From IMG/VR virus record IMGVR_UViG_3300044712_002276, positions 1 to 47,996 of that record: a DNA stretch of 47,996 bases. One strand, given 5' to 3'. Shown here piece after piece: positions 8,865 to 18,993 of the stretch. Origin of the DNA: a virus. The notes under the pieces were generated by a model. It saw only the letters and a list, made by a program, of their open reading frames with translations, did no database searches and was not told where the DNA came from. The stretch's first letter is position 1; each line of letters opens with the position of its first letter. Made by a program: the position numbers and the translations under genes.

Positions 8865-8963
8865 GACTTTAATTTTTAGTAATTAATGATTTTCTGAATC
8901 AAATATGGGGAGAGGAGGCGGGCGGAGAAAGGACAAAAAAGAAAGAAGTTCGGAGTACCTAAA

Positions 8964-8995
8964 GTGCCTAGAGTTCGGAGTTAAACTCTAGGCAC
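8964..8995. repeat. Perfect 12-bp inverted repeat between tail genes
   Basis: gtgcctagagtt and aactctaggcac are exact reverse complements around an 8-base loop. Neighbouring bases carry variants of the same cggagt/gtgccta units. The same style of units recurs at 31988-32060, and it resembles short repeats common between genes in Bacteroidota chromosomes. Confidence 0.8.
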
Positions 8996-9007
8996 ATAGC
9001 ATTTCTT

Positions 9008-11809
9008 TTAATACAAAAACAATTTTGTGAAGAAATACGGAACGTTCAGATAACTCCAAACTGCTTCAGGAATTTGCACATCGGCATTGTACCTGGCTAT
9101 GTAGTGATAACCTGCTCCATTGCGCACGCTGATATGTGCAAACTTAACGCCATCGAAACAACAACCTCCAGCCTTGTGAATCGACCAAGGAGTAATATTG
9201 GTTATTCCACTTACTGCAGGATTAACGTCCCAGATGCATTCCTTATCGTCGTCGCATATTACAAGAATTTGGTCGGCAAGTGTGTGCAGTAAGGCGCGTT
9301 GCTTTTGGCGTTTCGTGCCGGTTAATCCATAGCGGTAATATTGAGCGGTATTTGTTTTTTCGGCATAAAGGCTATCGTCGTTCACTTCGGCAACATACAA
9401 CCGGGTTGCTGTTTGAGCAATCTCGATAAACTCTGCAGAGATATCGGCAACCTGGTTCCACATGGTTGCAAGGTTAGCAGTGCGGAATACTTCGCCATCG
9501 CGGGTAATGGCGAAGTAATAACCATCGGCAAAAATGAAGCTTCGAAGGTGTCCGGTACCGTGATCGAACGAAGCGGTTTGTACGGCCTCGTTGCTCACAT
9601 AGTCGGCCCATGCTGCATGATAAGGTTGCGCCCATGCAGCGCATCCGTTTCCGTAGCCAATTAAAATGGTTTTTGTTGTGCCGTTATCGACCAAACTCAC
9701 CCCGGTTACATTCATGTATCCGAAAATTGAGATTGATTTATACCGCAGATTATCCATATCCGACAAATCGCATACATGCAGCATGCCACCCGTACCACCC
9801 ACGAAAAGCAATTTATCTGCGGCAGACCAGGCAATGCAAGTATAATTTGCATAATCAGCTGCAGACAATTGACCGAATACCGGCATTGGTCGGGTTAATC
9901 CGGCTGCATCGATCAAAATAGGAGCCCCGGTTTCGGTTGTACCGATATAAACCGGAGTAAATACCGTAACGGAATGTCCGCCTCCACCTTCGACCGTTTC
10001 GGGTGAGGTAACAAATACATTGTCTTCGTTTTTGAAAACGGTTAGTGTTGCTTCAACAAATTCGGAATTGTTTGCCTGAACCTGCATTTCACGGATAAAA
10101 AACGATCCGTCGCGATCGAGGTAAGGTTTGTATATTTCGTTCAGTACTTTATAAAAAATGTTTCCCGGAAGCCGAAAGTTTGCTTCCAATGGGAGCGCGT
10201 TGGCATAAAATGGCGCGGTGCGGCGGTATCGGCTGGCCACCAAACTTTTCCAGTCGATCGAAAGTCCACCGGTAGCGGTTGATCCTCCGGTATTGTTGCC
10301 GTTGTAAAACAGCACACGGGGCGTAAAATTTTCGCTGAACTGCGAAAACAGTTTGTTATTTCCCTTCTGAAAAGCGATCGGGAAACCATTCTTGTGCATC
10401 CGGAGTGTCGAAAATTTGGTTTCGATATCTTCCGATTCGTCGCCGGTTGGGTTGTATTTATAATCCTGAATATCGATGCTAAACGGCGCCCACATTAATA
10501 CATCAGCCGAATTGCCATCGGGTTTTTCTACGGTTTCGTGCCGATACTCGTAATAGGCTTTTTCGGTAGTTACCAGGCGAATTTTCCCGATAACGGGCGA
10601 AGTAATTGCCAGCAAATCGGCGTAAACAGCCACGGGTGGATCAACGTCTTCTTCGCGCGAGCTGATGTCGTTATAGTTTTCGTTGAATTCCTGATCGTCG
10701 GAATCGTGATCGAACTTAAAGACCAGGCATTTATTTTGGCGGGTACCGGGCAGCCAGCGACTAATGCGATACTTCGAAAGGTCGAATGGCTCCATGTCGA
10801 AAAGGCTCTCACGGTCGATGTTATCTACATCGTCGATTCCGGAGAAATGGAAAAAGGTATTTGTGAGGTTCTGAGCCGACAACAACAATTCGTTGAGTTC
10901 GATTTTTGGCAACAGTTTTTTAAGCTTGAAAGTATCGGTCGTCCAGCTCATTTCTGAAACCCTGCGAACTTCGATTGGGTTACCTTCCATCATCTCGGTT
11001 AATTTGTCGTGGTACGGAAACCCAATTATTGAGGTAACAACCGTATATATTTCGGCGGTACAAATCGAAGTGTTGTTGTATAGGCACAGGGTTTTAATTA
11101 CGGAGTCGGCAGCCATAAAATTATTGCGCACGAAAAACTTATTGTCGCGAAGCAATAATTCAATGAGTTTGGTTAAAAATGGGAATGGACTGACTACAAT
11201 TGCCTCCGTAATTCCGCCCGACGTTTTAACCCCTTCGGCAGTGGTGTAATTTACTTCGTTCGAAACGGTATTGGTAAACTTCCGGACTAAAATACCGCGC
11301 TGATCGGTATTGCCACTGGCATCGGTATAAGGCTCGGTGTCGCCTTTATCGACCCAAAACCCGGCATTGTTCAAGCGAATGGTGCAATACAAATCGGTAT
11401 CGGGATCGTAATTGAGTTTATTCTCGAATGTTAGTTCGCCCAAAAGGTTGTGGTCGCTGATTAATTTTTCGCGTTGTGAATCGCTAAGCGACCGCAGTTC
11501 ACTCTGAATATAACCGGAATAGCCTTCGTCGGTAGCCGATGTAATTACCAGCGTTCCGTAAATATAAAGGTAACCCCTCCAGCGCAATTCGGCTCGCGGA
11601 AATTTACGATCATTCGACCGGGCAATTTTTGAGAAGCGACCGGGAAAGCCAAGATAATTGCGGTTCACATCGTTATCGGGTATAGTTATATCTAGGCATA
11701 GCGGGCCTGGGATCTCGTTGAAGCACCAGCATGGATTTTTATAAACAAGTGGCACCCCGAAATCGGGATCGAGTATTAACTGGTTTGAATCGATAGTGAG
11801 TGTGAACAT
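9008..11809 (-). CDS. Large tail/baseplate protein with beta-propeller-like C-terminus
   Basis: The 933-residue protein opens with MFTLTIDSNQLILDPDFGVP and has a long N-terminal region of tail-hub or baseplate style, rich in beta-strand patterns. From about residue 640 to the end there are repeated blades with W, G and D spacing, such as AADKLLFVGGTGGML and DGYYFAITRDGEVF, suggesting a BNR- or WD-like propeller that may contact the cell surface. It is placed after the tape measure and three other tail genes. Homologues would be expected in other Bacteroidota phages. The exact role (hub, baseplate or receptor binding) is not shown. Confidence 0.65.
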   Translation of the reverse strand: MFTLTIDSNQLILDPDFGVPLVYKNPCWCFNEIPGPLCLDITIPDNDVNRNYLGFPGRFSKIARSNDRKFPRAELRWRGYLYIYGTLVITSATDEGYSGYIQSELRSLSDSQREKLISDHNLLGELTFENKLNYDPDTDLYCTIRLNNAGFWVDKGDTEPYTDASGNTDQRGILVRKFTNTVSNEVNYTTAEGVKTSGGITEAIVVSPFPFLTKLIELLLRDNKFFVRNNFMAADSVIKTLCLYNNTSICTAEIYTVVTSIIGFPYHDKLTEMMEGNPIEVRRVSEMSWTTDTFKLKKLLPKIELNELLLSAQNLTNTFFHFSGIDDVDNIDRESLFDMEPFDLSKYRISRWLPGTRQNKCLVFKFDHDSDDQEFNENYNDISSREEDVDPPVAVYADLLAITSPVIGKIRLVTTEKAYYEYRHETVEKPDGNSADVLMWAPFSIDIQDYKYNPTGDESEDIETKFSTLRMHKNGFPIAFQKGNNKLFSQFSENFTPRVLFYNGNNTGGSTATGGLSIDWKSLVASRYRRTAPFYANALPLEANFRLPGNIFYKVLNEIYKPYLDRDGSFFIREMQVQANNSEFVEATLTVFKNEDNVFVTSPETVEGGGGHSVTVFTPVYIGTTETGAPILIDAAGLTRPMPVFGQLSAADYANYTCIAWSAADKLLFVGGTGGMLHVCDLSDMDNLRYKSISIFGYMNVTGVSLVDNGTTKTILIGYGNGCAAWAQPYHAAWADYVSNEAVQTASFDHGTGHLRSFIFADGYYFAITRDGEVFRTANLATMWNQVADISAEFIEIAQTATRLYVAEVNDDSLYAEKTNTAQYYRYGLTGTKRQKQRALLHTLADQILVICDDDKECIWDVNPAVSGITNITPWSIHKAGGCCFDGVKFAHISVRNGAGYHYIARYNADVQIPEAVWSYLNVPYFFTKLFLY

Positions 11810-11814
11810 GGTTA

Positions 11815-12183
11815 TTAAGTTTCAAGTTTCAAGTTCAAAGTTTCAAGTGAGAAAGGCAGATTAGGATCTGTGCCTGTCCAATCCTTCTTTTCTTCGTTCC
11901 AGTATAAAATTGGTATTTCGGGCAACTCGGCACCCTGAATAACCGAAGGCGTGTCGATGGGATCGGAACCGCCCCAACCATCCTTCCATTTATTCTCCGG
12001 ACAGCGGCTATCGGGGCTGTGTGTTTTGCCCAGCTTCGGACATACACATTTGGTGCAAACTCCAAGCACTAAAACATCGCATTCAGCACAAACCAAGGCG
12101 CGTTCTTTGGCCATTGCCTCAATTTCAGGTGTCTGGAAGATTACATTTTTCCAACCTTCGTATATTTCGCTTAGCTTGCTCAT
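11815..12183 (-). CDS. Small Cys-rich, probably zinc-binding phage protein
   Basis: The 122-residue protein carries CAECD, CTKCVCP and a further Cys in SRCPENKW between residues 32 and 62, giving a likely zinc-binding knuckle. Its start overlaps the stop of the upstream 610-residue gene as ATGA. The last residues (LETLNLKLET) are encoded by aagtttcaagtttcaag-type repeat DNA, so the C-terminus was probably altered by repeat insertion. It lies among tail genes; role unknown. Confidence 0.75.
   Translation of the reverse strand: MSKLSEIYEGWKNVIFQTPEIEAMAKERALVCAECDVLVLGVCTKCVCPKLGKTHSPDSRCPENKWKDGWGGSDPIDTPSVIQGAELPEIPILYWNEEKKDWTGTDPNLPFSLETLNLKLET
11817..11847. repeat. Tandem AAGTTTC/AAGTTC repeat forming a coding end
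   Basis: Units of aagtttc and aagttc follow each other at the 3' end of the Cys-rich gene and encode its last codons. Such simple repeats are common between genes in Bacteroidota. Confidence 0.7.
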
Positions 12184-14012
12184 GGGATGATTTGTACTCC
12201 GTTTTCCATTTCAAAAACGATAACAGGTGAAGCCATAAGTGTTCCATCATCATTTAACCAAGTTGATAACCTGAAATTATTTGCAGGGTCGGCATTGTTT
12301 GTAATGTAACCGTTGACATAGCCTATGTAGGTGCCTATCCAGTTCGATCTTTCAATCCAATCAGAAGGAACACAATCAAATAAGGAGGCATTATATCCCC
12401 CAAAGGCAACTGAATTTTGTGTTTTTTGTGTCTCATCATAAACTGTTGCTGAAGATTGATAATATAAAAACAGAGGATTGGTGTAGGCGATAGATGTTTG
12501 AACATCAAAGTCCGCGAGTGCCAGCGTAGATGCAACCAAAGTAACAATGGAATTTGCCTGACTGTATTTTGTATTGCAGGGAGTCTCCGTGATCCCATTT
12601 GTTGTATTAGCTACGGTAAAAACCATAATATAATTAGCATCATCAAACGTAAACGTAGAATTATGGTGGCCATACAATTGTTTTGAAGTTTTTGTGTCCC
12701 CGCATGACGTTGCCAAATCTAAATGGATGCTAATTGCCTTATAATGCAAATGGCTTGTATTGTCAGACGAATAGTTTGTCCAATTTGCATTATTCACAGC
12801 AGCCGTATACGAATCTTTATACCGATTGTAATCGGTAGCATTTTGAAATGTAAAAGTGATAACATTGCCAACTTTTTGAATCCGGCAACTTGCTATTTGA
12901 TTATTACAAACGTTTGATGATAAAATGGAATACACTGGCCAGTTTTCTAACTTTCTAAAATAAAGATATAGTCTTTCTGTAGCACTGCCTTCCCATCCAA
13001 CCCCGCCACCAAATTGTGTAACATTTGTATAACTCCAATCGCTTGCCGGATAATTGTAAAAAGCATTATTTTTCCAAGATAATTTCCACCAGCAACTTGC
13101 CGGAACCCACTCCATTAATACCGTTGCAGGATCAATTGTGCGGCATCCAGACGGACCTGCGTAACAGTTAAAAGATGGCAAACATTTACACTTGAACTGC
13201 CAGTTTGTATTTGTGTTTGACGGTTCTAAAACGCGAGGAATAATATGAATAATTAAATAATCTCCTGATTGGTGATTGTATCCGGTTAAATTCAAAACCC
13301 TTTTTATGCTATTATAAGGGGATCCCATGACTTTTGGGTTTGACGTGTAATTTGTTGTCGCATTATACCCAACCACCCAATCGCAAATAACCACAGGATT
13401 TTCTTCGTCCGAAATATGAATGTAAGAGATTATGATACGATCTGCAACATTATACGCAACAAATTCAAATGCAAAATAAAGTGAAGATCCGTCCGAGTTT
13501 AAGTTAAAGCGCAAAGTTCGTTCAGCATTATTGGCGGGCTGTAACGTATTATTATAAGTAACATAGGTTGGATACCAATAGTCGCCGCTCGTACCATTGC
13601 TACAATTCATTGTAACAACAGTAACACTTCCCAAACAAGCCTTTAAATCGGGCGAGTATTGCCCCTGCCTAAAATACGGCGAATAACGTATGCCATCAAT
13701 CACAATATACCGGATTACAGCGTACAAAGTACCTCCAACGACCGGCTCAGAAACAAGCGGGTGAAACGCTTGTATGTCAGGATCAGAACCTACGCCTGTG
13801 ACTAACTGAATAGCTCCGGTAATACTTCCAAGCCTCCACTCAATCACGTAGTCGGTAATAGTAACGCCCGTGCCAATTACCGCGCCAACGGTCAGCAAAC
13901 CAATCAGGTTATTACTTGCCGATTGAAAGCGCAGGGTACTGGTGGCGCATTGTGTGTAGGTTCTCATATTCATGTGACCTATCTTTCCAAGGGAGCGGGT
14001 GAATCCTACCAT
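12180..14012 (-). CDS. Putative tail structural or receptor-binding protein
   Basis: A 610-residue protein without a signal peptide, rich in Tyr, Trp, Asn and Thr, with many short beta-strand-like stretches. Cysteines cluster in CKCLPSFNCYAGPSGCR near residues 277-293. Its start overlaps the upstream tail gene by one base, and its stop overlaps the next gene start. Its base and residue use is more A/T- and Asn/Tyr-rich than its tail neighbours, as often seen for host-range proteins that are swapped between phages. The receptor-binding role is an inference. Confidence 0.6.
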   Translation of the reverse strand: MVGFTRSLGKIGHMNMRTYTQCATSTLRFQSASNNLIGLLTVGAVIGTGVTITDYVIEWRLGSITGAIQLVTGVGSDPDIQAFHPLVSEPVVGGTLYAVIRYIVIDGIRYSPYFRQGQYSPDLKACLGSVTVVTMNCSNGTSGDYWYPTYVTYNNTLQPANNAERTLRFNLNSDGSSLYFAFEFVAYNVADRIIISYIHISDEENPVVICDWVVGYNATTNYTSNPKVMGSPYNSIKRVLNLTGYNHQSGDYLIIHIIPRVLEPSNTNTNWQFKCKCLPSFNCYAGPSGCRTIDPATVLMEWVPASCWWKLSWKNNAFYNYPASDWSYTNVTQFGGGVGWEGSATERLYLYFRKLENWPVYSILSSNVCNNQIASCRIQKVGNVITFTFQNATDYNRYKDSYTAAVNNANWTNYSSDNTSHLHYKAISIHLDLATSCGDTKTSKQLYGHHNSTFTFDDANYIMVFTVANTTNGITETPCNTKYSQANSIVTLVASTLALADFDVQTSIAYTNPLFLYYQSSATVYDETQKTQNSVAFGGYNASLFDCVPSDWIERSNWIGTYIGYVNGYITNNADPANNFRLSTWLNDDGTLMASPVIVFEMENGVQIIP

Positions 14013-14809
14013 TATACTTTTACTGTGAAATTGATGTAGTGATCATTTAACACACCATCGGCGGCAACCGCAAGGTTAGCTGCTGCATAGGTTTTTAATT
14101 CCATTACATCAGCCGAAATTCGCTGAAGAGTTAAGAAGTTTCCCCAGATATCCATCATACAATCATGAACAGGAGATGTTTTATCGGCTGGAAACGCCCC
14201 GGCCAAGGTAAAGTGGTAAGTTCCGGCAGCATATCGGCTTGGCACTACTGCACCAATTTCGTTCAACTGAATTTTAACGGTTGGTGCTGACGTTCCTGTT
14301 TGTGAAGCGTGAATGGTATATTGTTTTTGTGTAATAGCAGTACTGCTACCACCCGTGCGGTCAATCGCTATAATCAGGTTACCGTCTTTGTCGCCGGTTC
14401 CTATATATACGCGGATGTCGTTTTCGCCCCAAACTTCAGGATCGGACTGAATGAACAGTTCACCGGCTGTTATAACGCTCAGGTAATAGTCGGTTCCCTG
14501 AGCATATTCGCCCGGGAGTTTACCGGCACGCCGCACCCAAAAGGTATCGGCATTAACAACCTTGCACACTAAACCTATGCAGCGGGCATTGGCAAGGGCA
14601 TCGGCTTTAGCCAAAACCCATACTCCGGAAGCATTGATCCGAACAGCCTGGCCAATTGTAAACCCGTGCGCAGTTTGGATGATGTTTTCGGTTACGTTAT
14701 CGTCGCCGCGCCACAGCACCCTGATGATCTCGGATAGCTGCATGTAGGTGACCGGGTTGGTTTTGCTTACGCTCCGGATGGTCTTCAATAGTCGCTGTAA
14801 GGCTTCCAT
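14012..14809 (-). CDS. Hypothetical tail or baseplate protein
   Basis: The 265-residue protein has an N-terminal helix (MEALQRLLKTIRSV) and a beta-rich body including NIIQTAHGFTIGQAVRIN, a pattern seen in phage fibre and baseplate proteins, then a C1q-like or jelly-roll-like stretch (SRYAAGTYHFTLAGAF) near 190-205. It lies between two other tail genes and touches the next gene start. Domain naming is tentative. Confidence 0.65.
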   Translation of the reverse strand: MEALQRLLKTIRSVSKTNPVTYMQLSEIIRVLWRGDDNVTENIIQTAHGFTIGQAVRINASGVWVLAKADALANARCIGLVCKVVNADTFWVRRAGKLPGEYAQGTDYYLSVITAGELFIQSDPEVWGENDIRVYIGTGDKDGNLIIAIDRTGGSSTAITQKQYTIHASQTGTSAPTVKIQLNEIGAVVPSRYAAGTYHFTLAGAFPADKTSPVHDCMMDIWGNFLTLQRISADVMELKTYAAANLAVAADGVLNDHYINFTVKV

Positions 14810-14822
14810 GCTTTATTTTTTT

Positions 14823-14892
14823 TGAACCACATAGAAAACATAGTATATTTTTTATGTGTCTATTGTGTTCTATGTACCTATGTGGTTATATT
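14823..14892. repeat. Inverted repeat of AACCACATAG type
   Basis: aaccacatag near 14825 pairs with ctatgtggtt near 14879, with further cata/tatg units between. This fills the space between two tail genes and resembles a widespread Bacteroidota intergenic repeat. Confidence 0.75.
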
Positions 14893-14895
14893 TTA

Positions 14896-16104
14896 CTAGT
14901 AATAGTTGTTTTTGTGGCCTTCGGTAAATACCAGTTCCAGTTCGTCGTTAATAATTAAATCGCGCTTGGTATCGGTCAAATCGAAATCTCCATTTTCGAG
15001 ATTTACCGGTACGGTCTTCCCATTCCACACTATCCAAATGAATTTTGAATACAGTAGATCTTGCAGCGACTCCATATCGGCAACATTGAGCCGGTTTCCC
15101 GGAAATATTGACCATTTGCGCGAACCTGTTTTGCCAGTAACGATTACCGATCGGTCGCGGGTGGTGGCTGTGCGGTCGAGTTGTTGCAGTCCTGTTTCGC
15201 CTTCGGTGCTAAGTGTTAATTTAACTGCTCCCGTAAACCAAACATCGTCGATGCCCGAAAGCGAATTGGCAAAAAACAGGAAGGTGTTATTTTCGTAGTA
15301 GTCGGAATCGATGTAAAATGTGCGCATTTCGCCAACAATTGCCAGGTTTTCCATCTGGAAAACGGTGAATGAAGCGGTATTGGTTGGTAAATCCCAAAAC
15401 AAAGGATCGAGGATAAATTCATATAATCCATCAGGATCGATGGTGATGCTACGCATAGTAGCCCCTGCAGTGCCATCATCTAAAGTGTACACAATATATA
15501 AGGCCCTTGTTACCTGTACTGCTCCGGGCAATAAGTACCACAATCGTACAGGCTGATTATAGCTGATGCGTTGATTATTGGGACGGTTAGTTAAATACTT
15601 ATTTCCCTGGATAAAATCCTGATAAAAATTGGTGTTTGCTTCGTTGTATTGCGACTGTCGGTCCTGACTTAATCCTCCCTTCAATATACGCATCGATACG
15701 GCTTCTTCGGGAGCCTGCCATGCCTCAATCTTTTGTCCGTAAGTTGCGCTTAGGGGATCGTCGTCGATGTACGAAGCGCCTGCCAGTATGTCGATATCGA
15801 AAGCACGTAGCGGGTGTTTTATAGCAACCGAAGCGCCATACGGAAAGGTAAAATCCCAATCGGGCGGTGCATCGAGGTATTCCTGAAAATCGAATACTGC
15901 TTTCCCCGATCCTTCGACCGGTGTATCTAATGGTCGCCAATCGCGCGAATCTTTGAACGGGCCACCGGGCACAGCGCCATCGGTACTGGTTGCCTTAAGC
16001 AATGCCCTAGGCGATTCGCCAGTAATGGCATCGTTGGTTACTTCAACTTCAACCTGGTTTCCGGAGAGCTGAACAGTACCGCCGTATATGGAAAAGTCGA
16101 TCAT
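14896..16104 (-). CDS. Hypothetical tail protein downstream of the tape measure
   Basis: The 402-residue protein is beta-rich throughout (for example VQLSGNQVEVEVTNDA at the start) and has no signal peptide. It is the first gene after the tape-measure gene, a position usually held by a distal tail or tail-tip component. No enzyme motif was seen. Role inferred from order only. Confidence 0.65.
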   Translation of the reverse strand: MIDFSIYGGTVQLSGNQVEVEVTNDAITGESPRALLKATSTDGAVPGGPFKDSRDWRPLDTPVEGSGKAVFDFQEYLDAPPDWDFTFPYGASVAIKHPLRAFDIDILAGASYIDDDPLSATYGQKIEAWQAPEEAVSMRILKGGLSQDRQSQYNEANTNFYQDFIQGNKYLTNRPNNQRISYNQPVRLWYLLPGAVQVTRALYIVYTLDDGTAGATMRSITIDPDGLYEFILDPLFWDLPTNTASFTVFQMENLAIVGEMRTFYIDSDYYENNTFLFFANSLSGIDDVWFTGAVKLTLSTEGETGLQQLDRTATTRDRSVIVTGKTGSRKWSIFPGNRLNVADMESLQDLLYSKFIWIVWNGKTVPVNLENGDFDLTDTKRDLIINDELELVFTEGHKNNYY

Positions 16105-16187
16105 ACCGAGTTATGAATTATGAATTATAAATGATAATTTAAAAATAAGGTAGAAGGCAGAAGGTAGAAAGGACAGCTTTTTAGTTA

Positions 16188-16241
16188 TGAGTTATAAGTT
16201 ATGAGTTTGGTGGGCACGCATCACTCATAACTTATAACTCA
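16188..16241. repeat. Perfect 19-bp inverted repeat after the tape-measure gene
   Basis: TGAGTTATAAGTTATGAGT at 16188-16206 is exactly complementary to 16223-16241, around a 16-base loop. It may act as a transcription or mRNA-end hairpin, though there is no T run. It resembles host intergenic repeats. Confidence 0.85.
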
Positions 16242-16251
16242 AAACTCACAG

Positions 16252-18993
16252 CTATTTCTTGAATCCTCCCATTCCGGTTTGGTTAAGCAGGTCGGTAACA
16301 TCGTCGAGCTGCTTTTTGAAGGGTACAATGGGGAATTGTACACCGCGTTTCATGAGGAGCCCGGCTGCGATGGTCATGTTGTTGATGGCTGCGATGAGTT
16401 CGGGATCGGTGGTTGCCAGGGATCCTGAACCAAGTTCAGGATGACTGGATGCAGATGTCGAAGCCAAACTATATCCTCCGGACTGCAAACCTCCGGAGCC
16501 CATGACGGCAGGAAGGTTAAGAGTGCTAATTGTACCATTTTCTTGTGCCAGGTTGATAACATCTAAATAAGGTTTAACCGTAGGATTCCTCTTTGCTTTT
16601 GCGTTTGCAACAAATTCGTTGGAATGAACAAAGTCAACGATCTTATCATCTGAGGCCGCAGTATCGGTGTATCCTCCTGCTTTTTTACCTTTTGATTGGG
16701 TGAATGAAGCAATGCTCTGTGCTAATACACTGGCAATGCTTATTCCTGCAGTAATTGTATTAATGGCGACCCATGGCTGACCAAACGTCATCGGGGATGC
16801 TGCAACAGCACTTGCATTTGCAATGGCTGTTTTAAATATAATCTGTCCGATAGCAGCAGCCTGCTGAAAAAGGAAGAGAGCTTTACCTAAGGCTGTTTCT
16901 TTTCCGGCAAGATCAACCAGGGCTCCAAACATTGTGTCTGTAGCACTAAAAATGGCATTTCCGATTTGTTCTCTTTTGCTTAGTTCGTCGAGTTTAATCC
17001 GAATTATTTCATCAGCAAGTTTTTTCTCTGCCTGAGCCATCTTGGTCGCATTGCCCTTCGCATCTTTTAACTCCTTTGCATATTGTGCCCTTGCTATTGC
17101 TTGCTCTGCAGCCCAACGATCCTGATCGTTTGTGGCTTTTGCCTGATCATAGATCGCATGATCCATTTGTTTTTCCAACAGACCGGCACTGTCCAGATCA
17201 TTAATAGTTTTTTGATGAGCCTTCTCTTTTTCTTGAATGGTTTTGTTAATGGCATCATTCAGGGCAATATCCTGTTCTTTAAGGTCTTTCTTATCGTTTA
17301 GCTGTTTTCTTAAGCCAGCCAATTCTTCCTGCCAGCGCTGTTCCTCTTTCGCTTTTTCTTTAGCGATACCATCTTCAAGGTTTTCAATTTTGGCATTGGC
17401 CAGTTCTTTGTTCGCCTGAAGAATCAAGTCTTTTACCGTTTTTTCGGCCTGAACTTGTTTTTCGAGCGATTGCATCTGGGCTTCTTCGTATTCCTTGCTT
17501 CCGACTTTATACACATTTGCTTTATCGGAAAGGAATTTCAGTTCCTGAATAAGTAATTCGGCATTGTATTGATCTTCGGTAGTTTTACCCTCCAAAAATC
17601 TTTTTTTGATTATGCCCATTTCAGAACTGTTCGCAGCTTCCAAAGATTCCAGCCGTTTTTTCCGGGCATCATCAGTAGCTTTTTTGTCTTCTTCAATCAT
17701 TGCTTTTTTATCTGCAGATAATTGTTTCTGAAGCCTGCGTGTTTCGGTCTGGAATTCAGCATCCTTATCGAGTTCTTCAGCTTTTTGCTTTTGAAGCGCC
17801 TGAAATGCTTCCTCATTTTTATCTACAAAATCAGCAAAAGCAGCATCTTTCTTGGATAACGAAGCCAGCTCTTTATCATCAACCGATAGCCATTGTTTGA
17901 GCTGAGCTTCTTTTTGAGCCATGGTCAGTTTACTATTCTGGATCTTTGATGCCAAATTCATTGTTTCAACATCAGTACGCTCACTCAGGAATCCCTTCTC
18001 GATGCTGTTCAACTCAATCTCTTTGTCCATAGCCTGCTGAGCCAATTCCATCTTTTCCCTGGTGGTCTTCATGCTATCCTTTGAAGCATTCTTAAGGGTT
18101 TCTATTTCGACTTTTAATTTAGACATTCTTATTTGGGCAGCAGCTTCCCGATCATCAATGTCATCCATGGACTTTGCATATTCCCATCCGGCTGTGGTAG
18201 CATCCTTAATTGCTGACCCGATTCCGCCAAATGCATCTTTGGCATTCGCTTTTACTCCTTCCCAATCGAAGGTCACCAGGGACCAGAGCATTTTATAATA
18301 ACTCATCGCTCGGTCGATCAGGATATCCATGACATTGCCGATTGCTTTCATGGTTCCTTCCATCTTTACCGCACCGTCATCAGTACTGGTGAAAGCTTTG
18401 TAAAGTAACATCAAGCTTACTACTATGGCCGCTATGGTTGCACCAACCGGATTAGCGACTAAAGCCCAGAGAGCTTTACCCATTCCAAATATGCTTTGAA
18501 TAACAGCACCAACAGGACCAGGTATCGATGTAAGGCTATTCCCGAGTTGGCCCATAAAACCACGGGTTTCGCCAATGCTCGATTTTACCAGGTTCATTTG
18601 TTTCTCGGTGGCCACCAACTCTGAATTTAGTTTTGCCCATCTTGCAGGATCAGCGCCCTGATTCATGCTGTTCAGTTCACGCCTTAAGTTTGTTGCCTGG
18701 CCACGCAATTGCTTCATGGTCATATCAGATAATCCAAGCGTTTTGCGAAGCCCGTCCATCTGACTTTGATTCGCATTGATTGTCTTCGTGTTTTCACGAA
18801 CTTCTTTTGACAAAGCTTTGTATTCGTCTGATTGTTCTTTTCCAATCGCTTTCAGTCCGGCCATTGACTTCCGGAGCATATCGTTCTTATTGCTCAGCTC
18901 TGCCGTTTTCTGAGAAAGATCGACCAGTGATTTCTGTGCTTCATTGGAACCTATTTGTACTTCAGCTCCAATGATGTCCTTTTTTAAGCTCAT
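16252..18993 (-). CDS. Tape-measure protein
   Basis: The 913-residue protein sets tail length and lines the tail tube. The N-terminal 150 residues are helical (KSLVDLSQKTAELSNKNDML), followed by membrane-type segments near 175-205 (ALVANPVGATIAAIVVSLML), a long Lys/Glu/Gln-rich coiled coil (about 260-660) and hydrophobic segments near 720-770. This is the classic composition of tape-measure proteins and it is one of the longest genes in the tail region. Near the C-terminus the coding DNA contains a tcctgaac-caa-gttcagga palindrome typical of intergenic repeats, encoding SSHPELGSGS. Its start overlaps the upstream stop as ATGA. Confidence 0.88.
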   Translation of the reverse strand: MSLKKDIIGAEVQIGSNEAQKSLVDLSQKTAELSNKNDMLRKSMAGLKAIGKEQSDEYKALSKEVRENTKTINANQSQMDGLRKTLGLSDMTMKQLRGQATNLRRELNSMNQGADPARWAKLNSELVATEKQMNLVKSSIGETRGFMGQLGNSLTSIPGPVGAVIQSIFGMGKALWALVANPVGATIAAIVVSLMLLYKAFTSTDDGAVKMEGTMKAIGNVMDILIDRAMSYYKMLWSLVTFDWEGVKANAKDAFGGIGSAIKDATTAGWEYAKSMDDIDDREAAAQIRMSKLKVEIETLKNASKDSMKTTREKMELAQQAMDKEIELNSIEKGFLSERTDVETMNLASKIQNSKLTMAQKEAQLKQWLSVDDKELASLSKKDAAFADFVDKNEEAFQALQKQKAEELDKDAEFQTETRRLQKQLSADKKAMIEEDKKATDDARKKRLESLEAANSSEMGIIKKRFLEGKTTEDQYNAELLIQELKFLSDKANVYKVGSKEYEEAQMQSLEKQVQAEKTVKDLILQANKELANAKIENLEDGIAKEKAKEEQRWQEELAGLRKQLNDKKDLKEQDIALNDAINKTIQEKEKAHQKTINDLDSAGLLEKQMDHAIYDQAKATNDQDRWAAEQAIARAQYAKELKDAKGNATKMAQAEKKLADEIIRIKLDELSKREQIGNAIFSATDTMFGALVDLAGKETALGKALFLFQQAAAIGQIIFKTAIANASAVAASPMTFGQPWVAINTITAGISIASVLAQSIASFTQSKGKKAGGYTDTAASDDKIVDFVHSNEFVANAKAKRNPTVKPYLDVINLAQENGTISTLNLPAVMGSGGLQSGGYSLASTSASSHPELGSGSLATTDPELIAAINNMTIAAGLLMKRGVQFPIVPFKKQLDDVTDLLNQTGMGGFKK
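16423..16441. repeat. TCCTGAAC palindrome inside the tape-measure frame
   Basis: tcctgaac and gttcagga are exact reverse complements separated by three bases. The same motif is a familiar intergenic repeat in many bacteria; here it is read in frame. Confidence 0.75.

Noticed and set aside
8964-8995. Rho-independent terminator
   Set aside because: The stem is perfect, but no T run follows on either strand, and the sequence matches the local repeat style; kept as a repeat.
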